A stretch of DNA of 64,000 nucleotides from Actinoplanes auranticolor (lineage in GTDB: Bacteria > Actinomycetota > Actinomycetes > Mycobacteriales > Micromonosporaceae): positions 40,174 to 104,173 of the forward strand of contig NZ_BOQL01000061.1 in assembly GCF_018332655.1 (NCBI RefSeq), given 5' to 3'. The stretch's first letter is position 1, and the number at the start of each line of letters is the position of its first letter. A program made the position numbers and the translations under genes. Shown piece after piece: positions 39,216-47,285 of this stretch. A model generated the notes under the pieces. It was not told the DNA's origin, made no database searches, and worked only from the letters and a program-made list of their open reading frames with translations.

Positions 39216-40826
39216 GTGCCCCGAGGCGACGGCCGGTTGACCGACGATCTCGACCCCCAGGACCGCGGACCCCAGGATGCCTGCGGCGTCTTCGGTGTCT
39301 GGGCCCCGGAGGAAGAGGTCGCGAAACTCACCTATTTCGGGCTCTTCGCACTGCAGCACCGGGGTCAGGAGGCGGCGGGCATCGCCGTCAGCGACGGCTC
39401 GGGTGTGGTGGTCTACAAGGACCTCGGCCTGGTCTCGCAGGTCTTCGACGAGCCCACCCTGGCGAGCCTGCGCGGGCACCTGGCCATCGGCCACACCCGT
39501 TACTCGACCACCGGCGGCTCGAACTGGGAGAACGCCCAGCCGACGATCCGGGCCACCACCGCGGGCACGACCATCGCGCTGGCCCACAACGGCAACCTGG
39601 TCAACACCTCCGAGCTGGCCCGTGAGGTCGCCGAGCGCGGTCTCGAGGCCGACATGGGCACCTCCGACACCGCGCTGGTGACCACCCTGCTGGCCAGCCG
39701 CCCGGACCTGTCGGTCGAGGCCGCGGCGCTCGAGGTGCTCCCGCGGCTGCGGGGCGCGTTCAGCTTCGTCTTCATGGACGAGAGCACGCTGTACGCCGCC
39801 CGCGACGCCCAGGGCGTACGCCCGCTGGTGCTCGGCCGGATGGAACGCGGCTGGGCCGTGGCCAGCGAGACCGCCGCCCTGGACATCGTCGGGGCCAGCT
39901 TCGTCCGCGAGGTGGAGCCCGGCGAGATCATCGCGATCGACGAGCACGGCCTGCGCTCGACCCGGTTCGCCGCGCCGGAGCCCAAGGGCTGCCTCTTCGA
40001 GTACGTCTATCTGGCCCGTCCGGACACCACCATCGCCGGCCGCAACATCTACTCGGCGCGCGTCGAGGTGGGCCGCAAGCTCGCCAAGGAGCACCCGGTC
40101 GAGGCCGACCTGGTCATCGGCGTCCCGGAGTCGGGCATCCCGGCCGCGATCGGCTACGCCGAGGCCTCCGGCATCCCGTACAGCGCCGGCTTCATGAAGA
40201 ACGCCTACGTCGGCCGTACCTTCATCCAGCCCTCGCAGACCATCCGCCAGCTCGGCATCCGGCTCAAGCTCAACCCGCTGCGCGAGGTCGTCCGGGGCAA
40301 GCGGATCGTGGTGATCGACGACTCGATCGTGCGCGGCAACACCCAGCGCGCCCAGATCCGGATGCTGCGCGAGGCCGGCGCCCTCGAGGTGCACGTCCGC
40401 ATCTCCTCGCCGCCGGTGAAGTGGCCGTGTTTCTACGGCATCGACTTCGCCACCCGCGCCGAGCTGATCGCCAACGGCCTGGAGATCGACGGCATCCGCC
40501 GCTCGATCGGCGCCGACTCGCTCGGTTACGTTTCGCTGGACGGCCTGGTGCAGGCGACCGAGCAGCCGAAGACACGCCTGTGCATGGCCTGTTTCGATGG
40601 TCAGTACCCGATCGAGCTGCCGGCCGGTCACCTGATCGGCAAGCACGTGCTCGAGGGTGTGGGCAAGCGGGCCGCGCTGCCCACCACGACCGTCCAGGCC
40701 ACCAATGCTGCGGTGGCCGGTCTGGAGCGGGAGTATGAGGACGAGCAGTACGCCGAGGGCGAGCGGGAATCCGCGGAACCCCTGGTGGGCAGCCCGGGCG
40801 GCGTCGACGCCCTGCGTCGCCCGTAA
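39216..40826 (+). CDS. purF: Amidophosphoribosyltransferase
   Basis: 536-aa enzyme of the first committed purine step (PRPP + glutamine to phosphoribosylamine). N-terminal propeptide of 22 residues ending just before Cys23 (DACGVFG), the Ntn nucleophile of the glutaminase domain. GHTRYSTTGGS and HNGNLVN in the glutaminase site. PRPP-binding loop VVIDDSIVRGNT. Cysteines in GCLFEYVY, PCFYGID and LCMACFDG fit the 4Fe-4S-containing Bacillus type. GTG 39216 follows AGGGAG by 8 nt. Part of the scp-purF-purM strand run. Confidence 0.97.
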   Translation: MPRGDGRLTDDLDPQDRGPQDACGVFGVWAPEEEVAKLTYFGLFALQHRGQEAAGIAVSDGSGVVVYKDLGLVSQVFDEPTLASLRGHLAIGHTRYSTTGGSNWENAQPTIRATTAGTTIALAHNGNLVNTSELAREVAERGLEADMGTSDTALVTTLLASRPDLSVEAAALEVLPRLRGAFSFVFMDESTLYAARDAQGVRPLVLGRMERGWAVASETAALDIVGASFVREVEPGEIIAIDEHGLRSTRFAAPEPKGCLFEYVYLARPDTTIAGRNIYSARVEVGRKLAKEHPVEADLVIGVPESGIPAAIGYAEASGIPYSAGFMKNAYVGRTFIQPSQTIRQLGIRLKLNPLREVVRGKRIVVIDDSIVRGNTQRAQIRMLREAGALEVHVRISSPPVKWPCFYGIDFATRAELIANGLEIDGIRRSIGADSLGYVSLDGLVQATEQPKTRLCMACFDGQYPIELPAGHLIGKHVLEGVGKRAALPTTTVQATNAAVAGLEREYEDEQYAEGERESAEPLVGSPGGVDALRRP

Positions 40827-40924
40827 CCTCAGGACCGCTGGAACCTCAGCATCACCACAACAGTCGTAGACAGCGGCACCGTCAGCTGCAACCGCGCGGA
40901 GAGCCGCGCACTAAGGGGAGAACC

Positions 40925-42076
40925 GTGACGCACGTGTCCGAGCGCAACAGTGCCGGATCCAACGGCTCTGAAGGCGCCGACCACCAGCCGTGGTCGGCGG
41001 GTGCCGGCCGGCCCGGCCGCAAGCGCACGGTGACGTATGCGGATGCCGGGGTCTCCATCCACGCCGGTGAGCGCGCGGTCGAGCTGTTGAAGTCCAAGGT
41101 CAAGAAGACCACCCGCCCCGAGGTCATGGGCGACCTGGGCGGCTTCGCGGGCCTGTTCAAGCTCAACACCCAGAAGTACAAGAGCCCGATCCTGGCCTCG
41201 TCCACGGACGGCGTCGGCACCAAGCTGGTCATCGCCCAGCAGCTCGACATCCACGACACCATCGGCATCGACCTGGTCGCCATGGTCGTCGACGACCTGG
41301 TGGCCTGCGGTGCCGAGCCGCTGTTCCTGCTCGACTACATCGCCTGCGGCGAGGTCGTGCCGGACAAGGTGGCCGAGATCGGCGCGGGCATCGCCGACGG
41401 CTGCCGGTACGCCGGCTGTGCCCTGCTGGGCGGCGAGACCGCCGAGCACCCGGGCGTGCTGCGCCCGGACGAGTACGACGTGTCGGCGACCGGTGTCGGC
41501 GTGGTCGAGGAGAGCGAGATCCTCGGCGCCCACCGGGTCGAGATCGGTGACGCGGTCATCGCGATGCGCTCGTCGGGTCTGCACTCCAACGGCTACTCGC
41601 TGGTGCGGCACGTGCTGCTGGGCGCCGGCCGGATGCGGCTGGACACGGTGGTGGAGGACTTCGGCAAGCAGCGCACCCTCGGCGAGGAGCTGCTCACCCC
41701 GACCAAGATCTACGCCAAGGACTGCCTCGGCCTCATCGAGGAGACCGACGTCCGCGCGTTCTCGCACGTCACCGGCGGTGGCATCCCGGGCAACCTGGTC
41801 CGGGTCCTGCCGGAGCACGTCGACGCGGTGGTGGACCGTTCCTCGTGGCGCCCGCAGTCGATCTTCGACCTGATCCAGGCCAAGGGCCGGATCGAGGACG
41901 TCGAGATGGAGGCCACGTTCAACATGGGCGTGGGCATGTTCGCGGTGGTCTCGGCCGACGACGCCGACCGCGCGATGGCCTACCTGACCGGCCGCGGCGT
42001 CGAGGCGTGGCAGGTCGGCGAGATCATCGAGGGCACCGGCCAGGTGCAGATGATGGGCCAGTACACCCGGGGCTGA
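40925..42076 (+). CDS. purM: Phosphoribosylformylglycinamidine cyclo-ligase (AIR synthetase)
   Basis: 383-aa enzyme closing the imidazole ring (FGAM + ATP to AIR). Features: VTYADAGVSIHAGERAVELLK, ASSTDGVGTKL, DLVACGAEPLFLLDY, GGETAEHPG, SSGLHSNGYSLVR, HVTGGGIPGNL and FNMGVGMFAV. About 35 extra residues precede the usual start (Ser/Gly/Asn-rich). GTG 40925 has AGGGGAG upstream. It is 98 bp from purF. A weak hairpin follows before the RiPP locus. Confidence 0.97.
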   Translation: MTHVSERNSAGSNGSEGADHQPWSAGAGRPGRKRTVTYADAGVSIHAGERAVELLKSKVKKTTRPEVMGDLGGFAGLFKLNTQKYKSPILASSTDGVGTKLVIAQQLDIHDTIGIDLVAMVVDDLVACGAEPLFLLDYIACGEVVPDKVAEIGAGIADGCRYAGCALLGGETAEHPGVLRPDEYDVSATGVGVVEESEILGAHRVEIGDAVIAMRSSGLHSNGYSLVRHVLLGAGRMRLDTVVEDFGKQRTLGEELLTPTKIYAKDCLGLIEETDVRAFSHVTGGGIPGNLVRVLPEHVDAVVDRSSWRPQSIFDLIQAKGRIEDVEMEATFNMGVGMFAVVSADDADRAMAYLTGRGVEAWQVGEIIEGTGQVQMMGQYTRG

Positions 42077-42077
42077 T

Positions 42078-42107
42078 CTCACCCGGGCCGGTCCGGTCGC
42101 GGGTGAG
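42078..42107 (+). terminator. Hairpin after purM
   Basis: 8-bp stem (42078-42085 / 42100-42107) around a GC-rich loop immediately after the purM stop. It could end purine-operon transcription before the radical SAM gene. Confidence 0.5.
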
Positions 42108-42251
42108 GCAATTCGGCCGCGAGTGGGGTATGGCCCGTCCTTGGTATGAAATGATCCGCGTGTGTCGATACGTCGGCACCGCGGATCTCTTTTTGGCCGG
42201 GAAGGTGGACGACGCCGCATAGCCTGACGACGGACGGGGGTGGATGCACCA

Positions 42252-43376
42252 GTGGCACAGCTGTGGAGCGGGATGCGGGGCATCTCGACGGTCCCCACCT
42301 ACGTCGTCATGCAGCCCACCACGCTCTGCAACCTCGACTGTTCCTACTGCTACCTTCCCTTCCGCAAGATCGACCGGAAGATGCCGGTCGAGGTCGCGCA
42401 GGCGGTCGCCGAGTCGGTCAATCCCTGGTCGCGGACGGGCCGGTTCTCGGTCGTCTGGCACGGCGGCGAGCCCCTCGCAGCCGGCCGGGAGCACTTCGCC
42501 GCGCTGCTGGCACCGTTCGCGGCGGACGTCGAGCACCACGTGCAGACCAACGCGACACTGATCGACGACGCCTGGTGTGAGTTCTTCGCCGAGCACGGCA
42601 TCCGGGTCAGCGTGAGCGTGGACGGGCCCGAGGCCCGTAACGGCGACCGGGTCACCCGTGGCGACAAGCCGGCCTACGACCGGATCATGCGCGGCATCGA
42701 CACGCTGCGCCGGCACGACCTCCCCTTCTCGGCGCTGTGCGTGGTCGCCCGGCCCGAGCCCGGCCTGGCCACCGAGCTGTACGCCTACTTCCTCGAGCTG
42801 GGGTGCGACGTCCTCGGCATCAACATCGAGGAACTGGAAGGCGTCAACCTGCGGGACAACCGGCACCCCGAGGCGGCCGTCACGGCCTTCTGGGCCGAGC
42901 TGGTCGGGGCCTGGCGTCGTGACCCCCGCATCCACCTGCGCGAGATCGAGTGGTCCCTGCGGTACGCGGCCGCGGTGCTGGACGGCACGGCCGACACCGT
43001 ACTGCCGCGCCGGCTGGACCCGATCCCCACCGTGGCCGAGGACGGTTCGGTCGTGCTGCTCTCCCCGGAGCTGGCCGGCTTCTCCGATCCCCGGTACGGC
43101 GACTTCTCCAGCGGTAACGTGCTGACGACCCCGTTGGCCGAGATCCTGGAACGGGCCACCGAGACGCCCTGGATCCGCGAGTTCCTCGACGGGGTCGAGA
43201 GCTGTCGCGCCCAGTGCCCCTACTTCGGCTTCTGCGGCGGCGCGCACGCGGCGAACCGCTACTTCGAGCACGGCAGGTTCGACGTCACCACGACGGAGCA
43301 CTGCCGGAACAGCAAGATTCGCCTACTGGAGGGAGTGCTGGACCATGCCCGAGATCACGAGCCCACGGCTGTCTGA
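42252..43376 (+). CDS. Radical SAM/SPASM peptide maturase, cyclophane-forming type (AmcB-like)
   Basis: 374-aa enzyme. The radical SAM cluster is C26-x3-C30-x2-C33 (CNLDCSYCYLPF), then WHGGEPL and VQTNATLIDDAW, typical of the anaerobic-sulfatase-maturase/SPASM branch. The C-terminal SPASM/Twitch region has CRAQCPYFGFCGGAHAANRYFEHG...TEHC with at least four auxiliary-cluster cysteines. It is followed by, and overlaps for 32 bp, a 74-aa precursor-like gene. By family knowledge such enzymes join an aromatic ring to the beta carbon of a residue two positions downstream. I recall NCBIfam names AmcB/AmcA for an actinobacterial pair of this kind but cannot check the match. GTG 42252 has GGGGGTGG 8 nt upstream; GTG 42240 is possible. 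Confidence 0.9.
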   Translation: MAQLWSGMRGISTVPTYVVMQPTTLCNLDCSYCYLPFRKIDRKMPVEVAQAVAESVNPWSRTGRFSVVWHGGEPLAAGREHFAALLAPFAADVEHHVQTNATLIDDAWCEFFAEHGIRVSVSVDGPEARNGDRVTRGDKPAYDRIMRGIDTLRRHDLPFSALCVVARPEPGLATELYAYFLELGCDVLGINIEELEGVNLRDNRHPEAAVTAFWAELVGAWRRDPRIHLREIEWSLRYAAAVLDGTADTVLPRRLDPIPTVAEDGSVVLLSPELAGFSDPRYGDFSSGNVLTTPLAEILERATETPWIREFLDGVESCRAQCPYFGFCGGAHAANRYFEHGRFDVTTTEHCRNSKIRLLEGVLDHARDHEPTAV

Positions 43377-43569
43377 CCGCGTGGAGACGGATCCCGTGAC
43401 GGCACGGGTGCAGGAGACCCGGTCCGGGCTGGCCGCCCTCATCGAGGAGGCGGCGGAGGCCCGGGAACGGCGCTCGGAGAGCACGACGAAGGACGGCTCG
43501 GCGGTGTGCGCCTGGAACCACTTCGAGAACATCCCGACGTTCTACAACTGGAACAACCGTCCCCGTTGA
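43345..43569 (+). CDS. RiPP precursor peptide with multiple aromatic-x-Asn motifs (AmcA-like)
   Basis: 74-aa peptide. Residues 1-50 are a charged helical leader (LSDRVETDPVTARVQETRSGLAALIEEAAEARERRS region); residues about 52-74 are the core. The core contains WNH (57-59), FEN (60-62), FYN (66-68) and WNN (69-71), then RPR. Three of these are Omega-x-Asn motifs, the consensus of three-residue cyclophanes (triceptides). GGAGGGAG lies 9 nt before ATG, and the gene overlaps the 3' end of the maturase, so expression is coupled. No dedicated protease or exporter is adjacent. A terminator follows at 43584. Confidence 0.85.
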   Translation: MPEITSPRLSDRVETDPVTARVQETRSGLAALIEEAAEARERRSESTTKDGSAVCAWNHFENIPTFYNWNNRPR

Positions 43570-43583
43570 GTAGCGGCTCTGAA

Positions 43584-43611
43584 GCCCACGCGGTCTTCAA
43601 CCCGCGTGGGC
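43584..43611 (+). terminator. Terminator of the RiPP operon
   Basis: 10-bp perfect stem (43584-43593 / 43602-43611) with an 8-nt loop, 15 bp after the precursor stop. Confidence 0.75.
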
Positions 43612-43655
43612 ATCATTGCCGTCGGAATGGCTACGGAACGACCACGACACACTGA

Positions 43656-43677
43656 AGCACGCGGTAAGCCGCGTGCT
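43656..43677 (-). terminator. Terminator of the DUF3073 gene
   Basis: 9-bp stem (43656-43664 / 43669-43677) with a 4-nt loop downstream of the minus-strand DUF3073 stop. In that direction it is followed by TCAGTGTG. Confidence 0.65.
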
Positions 43678-43697
43678 CTGTGCAATCCTCGTTCGGG

Positions 43698-43916
43698 TCA
43701 GCGCCTTGTCGGCGACCAGGGATCCTGGTCGTCGTCCGCGTCGTCCTCGTCATCGTCATCGACGAACTGATCATTGTCGTCGACAAACTGATGGTCGGAC
43801 TTACCACCGGCACCCGCCAGTTCGCGCTGCAAGGCGGTGAGGTCGGTGTTCGGGGAGTGGTACTTCAACTCCCGGGCCACCTTCGTCTGCTTGGCCTTAG
43901 CACGGCCGCGCCCCAT
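43698..43916 (-). CDS. DUF3073 family protein
   Basis: 72-aa actinobacterial protein with the strictly typical basic N-terminus MGRGRAKAKQTKVARELKY, a SPNTDLTALQREL segment and a very acidic Asp-rich C-terminus (DDNDQFVDDDDEDDADDD). A charge-polarised small protein of unknown function. GAGGGGG lies 7 nt before ATG. In Streptomyces the homologue lies between purM and the valine dehydrogenase gene; here the RiPP locus separates it from purM. Confidence 0.93.
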   Translation of the reverse strand: MGRGRAKAKQTKVARELKYHSPNTDLTALQRELAGAGGKSDHQFVDDNDQFVDDDDEDDADDDQDPWSPTRR

Positions 43917-44096
43917 GGCTCGACCCCCTCGCACAGAATTCGGGGCAGCCCGAAGGCGGGCCCCGATGACGTCAGGCATCTCTCGTGGGTCTTACGGTAC
44001 ATGGGCGATGCCCGCTTCGGCACCTCGGGTTGCGTGTACCACCATCGCGCGTCGTCGCTCGTCATCGACCCGGCACGCGATGGTGGTACAAAACAC

Positions 44097-45176
44097 TCAA
44101 CTCAGGTAGATACTGCGCAGACGGCCTACCTCGGCCATCCGGCGTTCGGCGAGCCGGTCCGCGGCGACCGCGGGCGGCACACCCTCGGCGTCGGCCAGGC
44201 GCAGGATCTGCCCCGTGGTGTCGAAGATCCGGGTCGCCCGCAGCTTGGCGCGCTCGAAGTTGAAGCCCTCGATCTCGTCGGCCACCTGGATCACGCCGCC
44301 GGCGTTGACCACGTAGTCGGGCGTGTAGAGGATGCCGCGCTCCTCGAGCAGCTTCTCGATGCCCGGGTGCGCCAGCTGGTTGTTGGCGCCGCCGGTGACG
44401 ACCCTGGCCCGCAGGGCGGCCACGGTGTCGTCGTCCAGCGCGCCACCGAGCGCGCAGGGGGCGTACACGTCGATGTCGGCGGTGATCAGAGCCCGGGTGT
44501 CGGCCACCAGGTCGATCTGCGGGTACGTGGACCGGGCCCAGCTGAGGGCGGCCTCGCTGACGTCCGTCGCGACGACCGCGGCGCCGTCCTCGATCAGGTG
44601 ACCCGCCAGATACTTGCCGACCTTGCCCAGCCCGGCGATGCCCACCCGGCGCCCGGCCAGGGTGGGACTGCCCCAGGTGTGCTCGGCCGCGGCCCGCATG
44701 CCCTGGAAGACACCCCAGGCGGTCAGGATGGAGGAGTCGCCGGCGCCACCGTGCTCGACGCTGCGACCGGTCACGTAGCGGGTCTCCCGGGCGATGACGT
44801 CCATGTCCGGGACGTACGTGCCGACGTCGCAGGCGGTGTAGTAACGCCCGTGCAGCGATTCCACGAACCGCCCGTACGCGCGCAGCAGCCCCTCGCTCTT
44901 GATCCTGTTGGGATCGCCCCAGATCACGGCCTTGCCGCCACCCAGGTCGAGCCCGGCGAGCGCGTTCTTGTACGCCATCCCGCGGGAGAGGTTCAGCGCA
45001 TCGGTGATCGCCGCTTCCTCGTTCTCGTACGGGTAGAACCGGGTGCCGCCCAGCGCCGGCCCGAGGGCCGTCGAGTAGATGCCGATGATCGCCTTGAGGC
45101 CGGTCTGCCGGTCCTGGCAGAAGACGACCTGTTCGTGCCCGGTGGCGTCGCTGCCCTCGGTGTCGAACACACTCAT
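44097..45176 (-). CDS. Leucine/valine (Glu/Leu/Phe/Val-type) dehydrogenase
   Basis: 359-aa NAD-dependent branched-chain amino acid dehydrogenase, deaminating Leu/Val/Ile to 2-oxoacids. Substrate domain has GPALGGTRFYPY, LSRGMAYKNALAGLDLGGGKAVI (catalytic lysines) and TACDVGTYVPDMD. The Rossmann domain has GIAGLGKVGKYLAGHL. The C-terminal part shows PCALGGALDDDT and VTGGANNQLAHP. ATG 45176 has AGGAG 9 nt upstream. Gene order with DUF3073 and bldC matches the Streptomyces vdh neighbourhood. Confidence 0.94.
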   Translation of the reverse strand: MSVFDTEGSDATGHEQVVFCQDRQTGLKAIIGIYSTALGPALGGTRFYPYENEEAAITDALNLSRGMAYKNALAGLDLGGGKAVIWGDPNRIKSEGLLRAYGRFVESLHGRYYTACDVGTYVPDMDVIARETRYVTGRSVEHGGAGDSSILTAWGVFQGMRAAAEHTWGSPTLAGRRVGIAGLGKVGKYLAGHLIEDGAAVVATDVSEAALSWARSTYPQIDLVADTRALITADIDVYAPCALGGALDDDTVAALRARVVTGGANNQLAHPGIEKLLEERGILYTPDYVVNAGGVIQVADEIEGFNFERAKLRATRIFDTTGQILRLADAEGVPPAVAADRLAERRMAEVGRLRSIYLS

Positions 45177-45443
45177 TTTGTGGCTCTCCTGGTAGTGACG
45201 GGGCCCTCGTGAGGCCGGTGGCCGGCGGGGTGGGCCGGATACGACCGAGCCTAGACGGATCACGGGGCGGCGGCCCGCACAGCGAGGGTGGCCTGCGCGG
45301 ATCGACGGACGGCTGCCGCGCGCCCTTTCTCCCTGCCCGGAACGGCCGCCTTGCCATCCGTCGCCGAGCTGATCGGGGGGTGACTGCACAACGGCGGCGA
45401 CGGTAGGGGCGGTTGCCGCCGAACTCGTGAAAGGATCGGCGGC

Positions 45444-46283
45444 GTGCCGTCACTGTTCGCGTCGTACCTGCGGATTTACGAACCGCTGACCGCCTTCGAC
45501 CGGGACCGCCAGGTTTTCTGGCGCCGCTATGCGCGGGAGGGCCGGGCGCTCGGTCCGGTCGAGGGCCCCGTCCGGCAGCGCACCGCCGTCCTGGAGGCGC
45601 TGGGCGCGGGCTGGACCCGGCTGCCCGACCTGCCCGACGAGGCGTACGTCCTGGAATGGGGCGACACCCTGCTGGTCTGTCCCTGGAACCTGCGCCTGCG
45701 GGTCGCCGAAGCGGCACTGAACGCCCGCGACGGTGTGCCGAGCGTGCTGGCGGACGCCTTCGTGCCGCCGGTGCTGGCCGGGCAGGCCAAGGCGATCGTG
45801 GAGGACTGGCGCAGCGGGGCCAAGGTGCTCGAGCGCGGGGTGCCCCGGGTGCACGAGCAGATTGCGACGTGGGGCGTACCGCTGCGCTGGTTCGTCTTCG
45901 TCGACCTGGACGAGCGGGAGATCAGCCTGGCCGACGGGCGGCGCACGCTGCGCTACCGCACGGAGATCTCCAAGGCCCGCCGCCGCGCCCACCGTGCCGT
46001 CTCGGTGCTGCGCAAGTCGCTGGGCGACGCCCCGATCACCGAGGCGGTGGAGGAGGGCACGCGGTGGCTGGAGGAGTTCCATCCCCGGTCGATCGTCGAG
46101 CTCGACTACGGCGGCCTGACCGGGCTGCTCAGTGCGGAATCCCTGGCCGAGGACGACTCCCCGGGCCTGGTGGCGGCCGGTGTCTCGGCACTGTCGCGCG
46201 GTGACGCGGACGCAGCGACGGAGGCCTACGAGAAGCTCGTCGCCCGGTGGCGCGCGGTGCAGTTGCTCGAACGCTGCAACTGA
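45444..46283 (+). CDS. Conserved actinobacterial hypothetical protein between dehydrogenase and bldC
   Basis: 279-aa soluble protein beginning MPSLFASYLRIYEPLTAFDR, with RYAREGRALGPVEGPVRQR, a hydrophobic core around LRWFVFVDLDEREI and a C-terminal helix ending ARWRAVQLLERCN. I know it only as the hypothetical protein that accompanies bldC and the dehydrogenase in actinobacteria. GTG 45444 follows AAAGGA. No domain can be named. Confidence 0.82.
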   Translation: MPSLFASYLRIYEPLTAFDRDRQVFWRRYAREGRALGPVEGPVRQRTAVLEALGAGWTRLPDLPDEAYVLEWGDTLLVCPWNLRLRVAEAALNARDGVPSVLADAFVPPVLAGQAKAIVEDWRSGAKVLERGVPRVHEQIATWGVPLRWFVFVDLDEREISLADGRRTLRYRTEISKARRRAHRAVSVLRKSLGDAPITEAVEEGTRWLEEFHPRSIVELDYGGLTGLLSAESLAEDDSPGLVAAGVSALSRGDADAATEAYEKLVARWRAVQLLERCN

Positions 46284-46585
46284 TCGACGTTTGTGACCGT
46301 CTGACCAGGGAATATGGGACGAACGGGCACGGATTACCGTGCTGGGAAGCGCTCTCTAGGCGAACACTCTTCGTGATCGCCGTCCCGCGAAGCGTGATAA
46401 TCGGTCCAAACAAGACACTTTCTGGCGTAGAAAACAGGTAAAAATCGGGCATGCTTCAACCGTCTATCTAGGGACGTTCGGCCGTTCGGCCCATGTCGGA
46501 CATCGGGGACTAGCCGGACCATGAGAGACGCACCGGCCGGCGGGACCCCGGCCGATGTCTTTAGGTACCTGTGGAGGAGTGACCG
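46284..46585 (+). promoter_or_regulatory. bldC upstream region
   Basis: 302 bp without a gene, partly AT-richer than its surroundings (46370-46450). It contains a GTTCGGCC direct repeat near 46480 and GTCGGACAT nearby, and ends in GGAGGAG 6 nt before the bldC ATG. It probably carries developmentally controlled promoters; I cannot assign exact elements. Confidence 0.5.
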
Positions 46586-46795
46586 ATGGCATCGCGTACG
46601 CATGATCCTGAGCCGCTACTCACGCCGGCCGAGGTGGCGTCGATGTTCCGTGTCGACCCGAAAACCGTCACCCGGTGGGCCAAGGCGGGCAAGCTCAGCG
46701 CAATTCGCACCCTGGGCGGGCACCGTCGCTACCGTGAGTCGGAGGTTCGCGCCCTGCTGCAGGGGCAGATCCCCACGCAGCGTCAGGGCGACTGA
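46586..46795 (+). CDS. bldC: BldC, MerR-like developmental regulator
   Basis: 69-aa single winged-HTH protein: LLTPAEVASMFRVDPKTVTRWAKAGKLSAIRTLGGHRRYRESEVRALL. It is almost identical in pattern to Streptomyces BldC, which binds direct repeats head-to-tail and controls entry into development. Strong Shine-Dalgarno GGAGGAG. No dimerisation coiled coil, as expected for BldC. A hairpin terminator follows. Confidence 0.97.
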   Translation: MASRTHDPEPLLTPAEVASMFRVDPKTVTRWAKAGKLSAIRTLGGHRRYRESEVRALLQGQIPTQRQGD

Positions 46796-46820
46796 AACCG
46801 CAGTCGACCGAGAGATCGAT

Positions 46821-46854
46821 AAAGGGGCGAATGCCAGGCCGGCAGTCGCCCCTT
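46821..46854 (+). terminator. Terminator after bldC
   Basis: Hairpin with AAGGGGCGA (46822-46830) pairing TCGCCCCTT (46846-46854), followed by CTTCGTCTTCC. A possible inner GCC/GGC pairing lies in the loop. Confidence 0.75.
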
Positions 46855-46895
46855 CTTCGTCTTCCGACCGAGGTCGCGCTGAGGAGACTCCGCGC

Positions 46896-47267
46896 TCAGG
46901 AGACGAGGATGGCGAGAGTGCCGTCCGCGCCGCGGCGCAGCTTGCTGCCCAGCAGAGACAACCGGCCCATCAGGCCGTACTTGCGCTTGAGCCCCTGGGT
47001 GACCCGGTGCAGGTCGGCCGCGTCGCCGATGCGCGCCTCGGCCTCGATCGCGGCGCCCCGGACGTTGCCCCGCACGTCGCAGGCCGCCACGGTCACCCGG
47101 CCGCTGTTGCGGATCCGCTTGACCTTGCCGGTGCCGGCCGGCGTCCAGAACGCCAGTCCGGGGCCGTCGGGCACGACCCACAGCGGGGTCGGCACAGCCC
47201 GGCCGTCGCGGCGGAACGTCGTCAGAAGGACGTACTTCTCCGCGCCGAGTTGCTCGAACGTCGCCAT
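46896..47267 (-). CDS. PPOX-class F420-dependent oxidoreductase-like protein
   Basis: 123-aa split-barrel flavin/F420-binding protein: MATFEQLGAEKYVLLTTFRRDGRAVPTPLWVVPDGPGLAFWTPAGTGKVKRIRN... is the usual start of the actinobacterial PPOX F420-dependent group. VTVAACDVRGNVRG and KRKYGLMGRLSLL follow. Likely reduces an unknown substrate with F420H2. Divergent from the methyltransferase gene, 18 bp apart. Confidence 0.88.
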   Translation of the reverse strand: MATFEQLGAEKYVLLTTFRRDGRAVPTPLWVVPDGPGLAFWTPAGTGKVKRIRNSGRVTVAACDVRGNVRGAAIEAEARIGDAADLHRVTQGLKRKYGLMGRLSLLGSKLRRGADGTLAILVS

Positions 47268-47285
47268 GGACCAAGAGTAGTGGCA

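Noticed and set aside
42130..42222. 30-codon frame upstream of the radical SAM gene (MARPWYEMIRVCRYVGTADL start)
   Set aside because: Considered as a second precursor peptide. It has no leader/core layout, a poorly placed ribosome binding site and lies where the promoter is expected.
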